Below, piece by piece: positions 62,204 through 64,000 of a stretch of 64,000 bases of DNA. Where the stretch lies: contig NZ_JAKFYQ010000001.1 of the NCBI RefSeq assembly GCF_021533835.1, positions 1,336,079 through 1,400,078 of the forward strand, written 5' to 3'. Position 1 is the stretch's first letter. Each line of letters starts with the position of its first letter. The notes under the pieces were generated by a model. It made no database searches. It saw nothing but the letters and a program-made list of their open reading frames with translations, and had not been told where the DNA came from. Source of the stretch: Synechococcus sp. Nb3U1. Its GTDB lineage: Bacteria > Cyanobacteriota > Cyanobacteriia > Thermostichales > Thermostichaceae. The translations under genes and the position numbers were made by a program.

Positions 62204-63346
62204 ATGCAATTGATGATCGAAGACTTGATGGAAGCCGTCGTCCAGAAGGGCGGCTCCGACATTCACATTTCGGTGGGTCTGCCCCCCTACTTTCGTGTCA
62301 ATGGTCACCTGGAACCGACAGAACATGACCCCCTCTCGGCGGAGGAAGTGCAGCGGTTGGTCTTCAGCATGCTCAACAATACCCAGCGCAAGCACCTGGA
62401 GCAAAACTGGGAATTGGACTGTTCCTACGGGGTGCGAGGGATAGGCCGTTTTCGGGTCAATGTTTACCGAGATCGCGGCACCTATGCCTGTGCCATGCGC
62501 GCCCTCGCCGCGGAGATCCCCCACATCGACAAACTGGGGCTACCGGACATTTGTAAGGAGATGGCTCGTTTGCCACGGGGGTTGGTGCTGGTGACTGGCC
62601 CCACCGGCTCCGGTAAATCCACCACCCTGGCCTCGATGCTGGACATGATCAACCGTGAGCGAGCCGAGCACATCCTCACCATTGAAGATCCGATCGAGTA
62701 CATCTACACCCCCATCCGCAGCATCGTTCACCAACGGCAGTTGGGGGAAGACACCAAGAGTTTTGCCAACGCTCTCAAGGCGGCGATGCGGGAGGATCCC
62801 GATGTTATTTTGATCGGGGAAATGCGGGATCTGGAAACCATTCAGTTGGCCATCACCGCTGCCGAGACCGGCCACCTCTGCTTTGCCACCGTTCACACCA
62901 GCTCTGCAGCCCAAACCGTTGACCGCTTGGTGGATGTGTTTCCACCCGAGCAACAACAACAGATTCGGGTGCAGTTGTCCAACTCCTTGCGAGCGGTGTT
63001 TACCCAAACCTTGGCCCGCCGCCACAACCCCAAACCGGGAGAGCCAGGGCGGGTGCTGGTGCAGGAGATCATGATCGTGACTCCTGCTATCGCCAACCTG
63101 ATTCGGGAGGGGAAAACCGCCCAGATCTACTCCGCCATTCAAACGGGTGGTAAGCAGGGCATGAAAACCCTAGAGCGGGATCTCGCGGATCTTTACTTGG
63201 AGGGCAAGATCGACTTCGATACCGCCATGTCCAAGACTTCTCGTGCCGAAGAACTACAGCGGCTTTTGGGCAATACCGCTGGGGCGCCATCCGCTGCTGG
63301 AGCGGCGGCTCAACAACGGCCTGCCGCAGTTGCTGCCCGTCGCTAA
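62204..63346 (+). CDS. pilT: Type IV pilus retraction ATPase PilT
   Basis: The 380-residue ATPase disassembles the pilus fibre during twitching. It has the N-terminal PAS-like domain (GGSDIHISVGLPPYFRVNG), Walker A TGPTGSGKSTTLASML, IEDPIEYIYTPIRSIVHQRQ, Walker B DPDVILIGEMRDLET, the His box and the PilT AIRNLIRE-equivalent AIANLIREGK near the C-terminus. The alanine/glutamine-rich tail is a family-specific extension. ATG 62204 has GGAG 11 bases upstream; a longer frame uses TTG at 62168. Confidence 0.95.
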   Translation: MQLMIEDLMEAVVQKGGSDIHISVGLPPYFRVNGHLEPTEHDPLSAEEVQRLVFSMLNNTQRKHLEQNWELDCSYGVRGIGRFRVNVYRDRGTYACAMRALAAEIPHIDKLGLPDICKEMARLPRGLVLVTGPTGSGKSTTLASMLDMINRERAEHILTIEDPIEYIYTPIRSIVHQRQLGEDTKSFANALKAAMREDPDVILIGEMRDLETIQLAITAAETGHLCFATVHTSSAAQTVDRLVDVFPPEQQQQIRVQLSNSLRAVFTQTLARRHNPKPGEPGRVLVQEIMIVTPAIANLIREGKTAQIYSAIQTGGKQGMKTLERDLADLYLEGKIDFDTAMSKTSRAEELQRLLGNTAGAPSAAGAAAQQRPAAVAARR

Positions 63347-63397
63347 ACCGCGACTTGGGGATCCCTGGATGAGGGTTCATCACAGATCTCTAGCCAG

Positions 63398-63444
63398 TCT
63401 CTAGCGAGAGAACCAATTTGTGGCTAAGCTCTAGCTGAGAGAGC
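63398..63444. repeat. Two small adjacent hairpins between pilT and pilC
   Basis: TCTCT-AGCG-AGAGA (63398-63411) and GCTCT-N7-AGAGC (63428-63444) are five-base-pair stems in the 182-base pilT-pilC gap. Both contain CTCTAGC. They may attenuate transcription or set transcript ends between the two genes. There is no T-run after them. Confidence 0.35.
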
Positions 63445-63528
63445 ACAATGGGTCACAGGTTTGGGTTTGAATATCAAGCCAAGGGATCCCACTCAGTTAC
63501 ATCGAATGATCTATTCAGGGGTGAAGCC

Positions 63529-64000
63529 ATGCCTCGCTTTAAGGTTCGGGGGTTACAAGCCGGTCAACCTGTACGCAGAACGGTGGTGGCCAACAACTTA
63601 ACAGAAGCCCGCTCACGGCTGCGTCAGGAAGGCATTTTCGCCAAGCCCGAGGATATTCAAGAAGAGAAACCTCTCATTTCCTTTGACAAATCCTCCTTCG
63701 ACCTGTCGATGATGGGATCCATCGATACCCGCGACAAGGCCGTGTTTTCCCGACAATTTGCCGCCTTGATCAACTCTGGGGTGTCGATGGTGCGCTCCCT
63801 GACGATTATGGAGGAGCAGACTGGCAACCCCAAACTCAAGAAATACCTGAAAGCAGTTCGTTCTGACGTGGAGGCAGGGAAGAACCTTTCCGATTCCATT
63901 CGCCCTTTCCCAGATGCCTTTGATGGCCTCTACTGCAGCATGGTGCAGGCGGGAGAAGTGGGCGGTGTGCTGGACGAGGTGCTGAATCGTCTGGCCAAGC
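63529..64000 (+). CDS. pilC: Type IV pilus inner-membrane platform protein PilC, partial
   Basis: The first 157 residues are visible before the window ends. MPRFKVRGLQAGQPVRRTVV is the usual cytoplasmic start, and the T2SF domain begins with DKAVFSRQFAALINSGVSMV and continues YCSMVQAGEVGGVLDEVLNR. PilC is the membrane platform on which PilB and PilT act. It follows pilT on the same strand, completing the pilB-pilT-pilC order common in cyanobacteria. Confidence 0.94.
   Translation, partial: MPRFKVRGLQAGQPVRRTVVANNLTEARSRLRQEGIFAKPEDIQEEKPLISFDKSSFDLSMMGSIDTRDKAVFSRQFAALINSGVSMVRSLTIMEEQTGNPKLKKYLKAVRSDVEAGKNLSDSIRPFPDAFDGLYCSMVQAGEVGGVLDEVLNRLAK

Noticed and set aside
1-64000. CRISPR arrays, tRNA, rRNA, insertion sequences, prophage
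   Set aside because: No spaced direct repeats, tRNA-like cloverleaf, rRNA stretches, transposase frames or phage genes were seen in the intergenic DNA.

Overview
The window is chromosomal DNA from a cyanobacterium. The evidence is a set of oxygenic-photosynthesis genes: a Rubisco activase ending in a small-subunit-like domain, the NDH-1 subunit NdhS, the rubredoxin RubA next to the PSII assembly factor Ycf48, a Calvin-cycle type GAPDH, System II cytochrome c biogenesis (CcdA plus Ccs1/ResB), an ABA4-like protein and a pilB-pilT-pilC cluster. The palindrome GGGATCCC recurs throughout (seven exact copies between 56.0 and 58.0 kb alone), and I saw no exact copy of the usual cyanobacterial HIP1 (GCGATCGC). 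This fits a Synechococcus-like lineage that uses an alternative HIP, possibly the hot-spring Synechococcus/Thermostichus group. The genus is a guess.

Layout. 1-14.6 kb, minus strand: a Wzy-type exopolysaccharide operon, read right to left. It holds a WecG/TagA-type transferase, a GT4, a Wzc/Wzz-like copolymerase with a dead ATPase, a Wzy/ligase, a clan GH-A hydrolase, further glycosyltransferases, a Wzx flippase and an MBOAT plus SGNH O-acylation pair. 14.9-20.4 kb, plus strand: the divergent half of the same pathway, with an orphan PqqD-like protein, a HepC-like priming transferase, a small unknown ORF, UDP-glucose dehydrogenase, a Wza-like export protein and GalE. Together these supply sugar nucleotides, lipid-linked priming, chain extension, flipping, polymerisation, export and acylation.

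20.4-34.3 kb, minus strand: housekeeping genes. They are gap2, a cNMP-binding protein, a nitrate/taurine-type ABC ATPase, a small conserved protein, an Hsp70 with an HTH-GrpE fusion partner, ccs1, ccdA, mfd, a DUF2949-like protein, a coiled-coil protein, a membrane protein with a low-complexity tail, and ndhS. 34.4-39.9 kb: an FHA protein, a cation/proton antiporter, a MATE transporter broken by two G-tract insertions, an ABC permease, and an ABC ATPase lacking key catalytic residues. 40-46.6 kb: Rubisco activase, a free-standing UvrD-tail domain, a thioredoxin-like protein, a small membrane protein, an SPFH protein, an ABA4-like protein, a cupin and an MscS channel. 46.7-55.8 kb: accC, a second FHA protein, rubA-ycf48, murG, an endonuclease III-like glycosylase, a ClC transporter, map, a DUF2062 protein and a 49-residue membrane peptide. 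56-64 kb: a DUF1611/enolase-superfamily pair resembling the DgcN/DgcA D-glutamate pathway, a catabolic-type acetolactate synthase, and pilB, pilT and the start of pilC.

I found no rRNA, tRNA, CRISPR array, insertion sequence or prophage. All functional calls come from reading motifs by eye; no database search was run. Start codons were re-chosen where the longest ORF ran into a neighbour or lacked a ribosome binding site.
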